Below are positions 51,007 to 53,443 of a stretch of 53,443 nt of DNA, in pieces. The position numbers and the translations under genes were made by a program. Below the pieces are notes generated by a model that did no database searches, was not told the origin of the DNA, and worked only from the letters and a program-made list of their open reading frames with translations. This stretch comes from Acidobacteria bacterium 13_1_20CM_3_53_8 (GTDB lineage Bacteria; Acidobacteriota; Blastocatellia; Pyrinomonadales; Pyrinomonadaceae), in assembly GCA_001920415.1 (NCBI GenBank), contig MNJR01000033.1:1-53443 (forward strand). The letters are read 5' to 3'. Numbering within the stretch: the first letter of the stretch is position 1; the number at the start of each line of letters is the position of its first letter.

Positions 51007-52227
51007 ATGACGATGACCGATGCCACACCGCAGATAACATTATCCGAGCTTTTGAAGAAGATGACAGAACTTGGAGGCTCGGATTTGCACATTACAACGA
51101 ACACGCCGCCGCAGGTTCGCATTGACGGCCACCTGCGCCCGCTCGAAGGCTATAAACTGCTCACCTCTGCGGACACTAAGCAGTTGGCCTATTCAGTTCT
51201 GACGGACGCGCAGAAGCATCGTTTCGAGGAGAATCTTGAATTAGACTTCTCGTTCGGCGTCAAAGGTCTTTCGCGCTTTCGCGCAAACATCTTCAACCAG
51301 CGCGGCGCAGTCGGCGCAGTCTTGCGTGCAATCCCCTACGAGATTAAATCCTTCGACACACTGGGGCTGCCGCCCGTTGTCAAAGAATTGTGCAACAAGC
51401 CGCGCGGATTGATTCTGGTCACAGGGCCAACCGGTTCAGGCAAGTCAACCACGCTGGCCGCTATGATTGACAAGATCAACAACGAGCGGCACGAACACAT
51501 CCTGACCATAGAAGACCCCATAGAATTTCTTCACAATCACAAAAGCTGTCTCGTCAACCAGCGCGAGGTGAACGCAGATACTCGCAGTTTCGCGGACGCG
51601 CTTCGCACTGCGCTTCGCCAGGACCCGGACGTTGTGCTCGTAGGCGAGATGCGCGACCTTGAAACCATAGAGTCAGCGCTTCGTATTGCTGAAACTGGAC
51701 ACCTCACGTTCGCAACCCTTCACACGAACTCTGCGGCCTCTACAATCAACCGCATCATTGACGTGTTTCCATCGGAGCAGCAGGCGCAAATTCGCGCTCA
51801 ACTCTCACTCGTGCTCGAAGGGATTCTCTGTCAGTCGCTTCTGCCTCGAGCAAGCGGGCAGGGGCGCTGCATGGCGCTTGAAATCCTAGTGCCCAATCCT
51901 GCCATTAGAAACCTTGTACGCGAAGACAAGGTTCACCAGATTTACTCTATGATGCAGACAGGCCAGGACAAGTATGGCATGCAGACCTTCAACCAAGCGC
52001 TCGCGTCGCTCTATCATAAGCGACAGATCACGCTTGAGTTGGCTTTACAGCGCTCGTCCAACGCGGACGAACTGCGCGAACTCATTGATCGCGGCTCAGG
52101 CCTCAACACAGGCCAGTCGGGCGGCCCAATGGGTGGATCAATGCCGCAGCCAAGACCCGCGCCCGGCCAACACCCAAGCCCTTACGCCCAGCCGCGCCCC
52201 GTCGGCGTGCGCCCAACGACAAGATAA
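51007..52227 (+). CDS. pilT: Type IV pilus retraction ATPase
   Basis: The 406-residue motor powers pilus retraction, needed for twitching and DNA uptake. It has an N-terminal PAS-like domain (GGSDLHITTNTPPQVRIDG), Walker A GPTGSGKSTTLA around residue 140, Asp-box GEMRDLETIESALRIAETG and the retraction-linked motif AIRNLVREDK around residue 299. The C-terminal 40 residues are Gly/Pro/Gln rich and likely disordered, longer than in typical PilT. It follows the secreted protein and precedes pilC, with palindrome E14 between them. Confidence 0.92.
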   Translation: MTMTDATPQITLSELLKKMTELGGSDLHITTNTPPQVRIDGHLRPLEGYKLLTSADTKQLAYSVLTDAQKHRFEENLELDFSFGVKGLSRFRANIFNQRGAVGAVLRAIPYEIKSFDTLGLPPVVKELCNKPRGLILVTGPTGSGKSTTLAAMIDKINNERHEHILTIEDPIEFLHNHKSCLVNQREVNADTRSFADALRTALRQDPDVVLVGEMRDLETIESALRIAETGHLTFATLHTNSAASTINRIIDVFPSEQQAQIRAQLSLVLEGILCQSLLPRASGQGRCMALEILVPNPAIRNLVREDKVHQIYSMMQTGQDKYGMQTFNQALASLYHKRQITLELALQRSSNADELRELIDRGSGLNTGQSGGPMGGSMPQPRPAPGQHPSPYAQPRPVGVRPTTR

Positions 52228-52230
52228 AGC

Positions 52231-52333
52231 GGTGATAAGTGATAAGAAAGAAGAAGCGAAAAGCTTTTTACTGAAAACTGAAAACTAAAAACTGAAAACT
52301 GCTCTTATCACTTATCACTTATCACTTATCACT
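52231..52333. repeat. Heptamer palindrome E14 (outer TGATAAG, inner CTGAAAA, AAAAGCTTTT apex)
   Basis: The outer left arm (52232-52246) and right arm (52305-52332) are TGATAAG/CTTATCA words. The AAAAGCTTTT apex is at 52259-52268. CTGAAAA words occur only on the right side (52271-52299), so the inner left arm seems to be lost. It lies between pilT and pilC, whose AGGAG ribosome site follows the right arm. Confidence 0.85.
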
Positions 52334-52344
52334 AGGAGTCACAG

Positions 52345-53443
52345 ATGCCCACTTACGTTTTCAAAGGCCGCAACAGGATGAATGAAGTGATCGTTGGCGA
52401 GCGCGTCGCGGAAAACCGCGAGACGCTCCGCCAGATGCTTCGCCGTGAACAGATTACGCTCACTTCCGTTAAAGAGAAGGGGCGCGAGATAGGCATCCCG
52501 AAGATAGGCGGTCGCCAGAAGGTAAAAGCCAAGGAGCTTGCTGTCTTTACACGTCAGTTCTCCGTGATGATTGATGCCGGTCTGCCGCTTGTTCAGTGCC
52601 TTGAAATCCTGGCGCAACAGCAGGAGAACAAATTCTTTCAGCAGGTCTTGATGCAGGTCAGGCAGGACGTTGAAGAAGGTTCCACGCTGGCTATAGCAAT
52701 GGTACGTCACCCGAAAGTCTTCGACCAACTCTACGCGAACATGGTAGAGGCGGGCGAGACGGGCGGTATTCTAGACCTGATCCTACAGCGCCTCTCAACA
52801 TTTATTGAAAAGATCGTCAAGCTCAAACGCGATGTCATCTCATCCATGATTTATCCAGCCGCTGTCATACTCCTTGCCGTAGTCGCAGTGGCCGTCATCA
52901 TGATCGTCGTCATCCCGCAATTCCAGCAGATTTTCCTTGGACTGCTTGGGCCTGGCGAGCAGTTGCCGCTTCCCACACGCATAGTTGTAGGCATCAGTAA
53001 CTTCCTGGCTGGCTGGGGCGGTCTGGCGATTCTAGCCGTAATCATAGGCACTGTTGTCGGCCTGCGCTTCTACTACAGGACGCCGGGCGGTCGCCGCGTG
53101 CTAGACACAGTAATGCTCAAGCTCCCCATCATCGGCGGTGTCTTTCGTAAAATCTCCATCGCTCGCTTTTCGCGCACACTCTCGACTCTGCTCTCTTCGG
53201 GCGTCCCCATCCTGCAGTCTCTAGACATCACTGCTCGCACGGCTGGCAACGTGATTATAGAAGAGGCGATCATGAAGGTTCGCGCAGGCGTTGAGCGCGG
53301 CGAAAGCTTCGTTGATCCGTTGAAGGCTACGGAAGTCTTCCCGAACATGGTCGCGCAGATGATAGGCATAGGCGAGCAGACCGGCGCTCTCGACTCCATG
53401 CTAGGCAAGATCGCGGACTTCTACGAAGCCGAAGTTGACGCAG
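52345..53443 (+). CDS. pilC: Type IV pilus inner-membrane platform protein (3' end outside window)
   Basis: The first 366 residues are visible. The protein has an early strand MPTYVFKGRNRMNEVIVGER, a first GspF-type domain (VFTRQFSVMIDAGLPLVQCLEIL), a first membrane segment (IYPAAVILLAVVAVAVIMIVVI), a second (GGLAILAVIIGTVVGLRFYY) and a second GspF domain (ARFSRTLSTLLSSGVPILQSLD). PilC anchors PilB and PilT at the membrane. The ATG at 52345 has AGGAG about 9 bp upstream. The frame is still open at the window end, where roughly 40 to 50 residues are missing. Confidence 0.92.
   Translation, partial: MPTYVFKGRNRMNEVIVGERVAENRETLRQMLRREQITLTSVKEKGREIGIPKIGGRQKVKAKELAVFTRQFSVMIDAGLPLVQCLEILAQQQENKFFQQVLMQVRQDVEEGSTLAIAMVRHPKVFDQLYANMVEAGETGGILDLILQRLSTFIEKIVKLKRDVISSMIYPAAVILLAVVAVAVIMIVVIPQFQQIFLGLLGPGEQLPLPTRIVVGISNFLAGWGGLAILAVIIGTVVGLRFYYRTPGGRRVLDTVMLKLPIIGGVFRKISIARFSRTLSTLLSSGVPILQSLDITARTAGNVIIEEAIMKVRAGVERGESFVDPLKATEVFPNMVAQMIGIGEQTGALDSMLGKIADFYEAEVDA

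Overview
The window looks like about 53 kb of chromosome from an Acidobacteriota bacterium, most likely class Blastocatellia. This is inferred from the mix of a DUF1800/DUF1501 secreted pair, Gly/Tyr/Arg-rich secreted proteins, a pilB-pilT-pilC order, many lone housekeeping genes and moderate GC. No rRNA or marker gene is present to prove it. No tRNA, rRNA or CRISPR array was seen.

Region 1 (1-16.1 kb, all + strand) is a contractile phage-tail cluster with Mu/P2-like order: Gp37-like protein, small Gp38-position protein, sheath, tube, tail-assembly chaperone with an out-of-frame extension, tape measure, CIS-tube protein, LysM protein, gpD hub, spike, gp25, baseplate J, appendage proteins, gpI-like protein and a 616-residue fibre. 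No head, lysis or integrase gene is visible, so it may be the right end of a prophage, a tailocin or another injection system. It ends at a 470-bp noncoding stretch with 22-bp iteron-like repeats and three DnaA-box-like sequences.

Region 2 (16.5-30.1 kb) holds a ComEA-like lipoprotein, glycerate kinase, cysteine dioxygenase and ModA. Facing these are ComEC, a SLOG/SLATT-like membrane protein broken by an in-frame stop, an RlmD-type RNA methyltransferase, a conserved unknown, CoaX, a glycosyltransferase and BirA. Region 3 (30.1-42.1 kb) has a single-chain methylase/nuclease-like protein, a cyclase-family hydrolase, ModB, the DUF1501/DUF1800 pair, two proteins of unknown role and a secreted M28 peptidase. 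Region 4 (42.3-53.4 kb) has a sigma/anti-sigma pair, QueE and QueC (preQ0 synthesis), a secreted TPR protein and the type IV pilus motor genes pilB, pilT and pilC (cut by the window end). ComEA-like, ComEC and the pilus motors together imply natural DNA uptake.

The most unusual feature is a family of intergenic palindromes present in most larger gaps (13 palindromes plus one single-arm array). Each arm is a run of 7-bp (once 8-bp) tandem repeats, and the other arm is its complement. The repeat word differs between loci, but the apex is often AAAAGCTTTT or close to it, and several loci nest one word inside arms of another (outer TGATAAG). Repeat sequence supplies stop codons and C-terminal residues of several genes, the start region of modA, and an insertion in the N-terminus of QueC. 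One copy lies inside the phage-tail cluster. They resemble cyanobacterial heptanucleotide repeats in style. I cannot tell from the sequence whether this family has been described.
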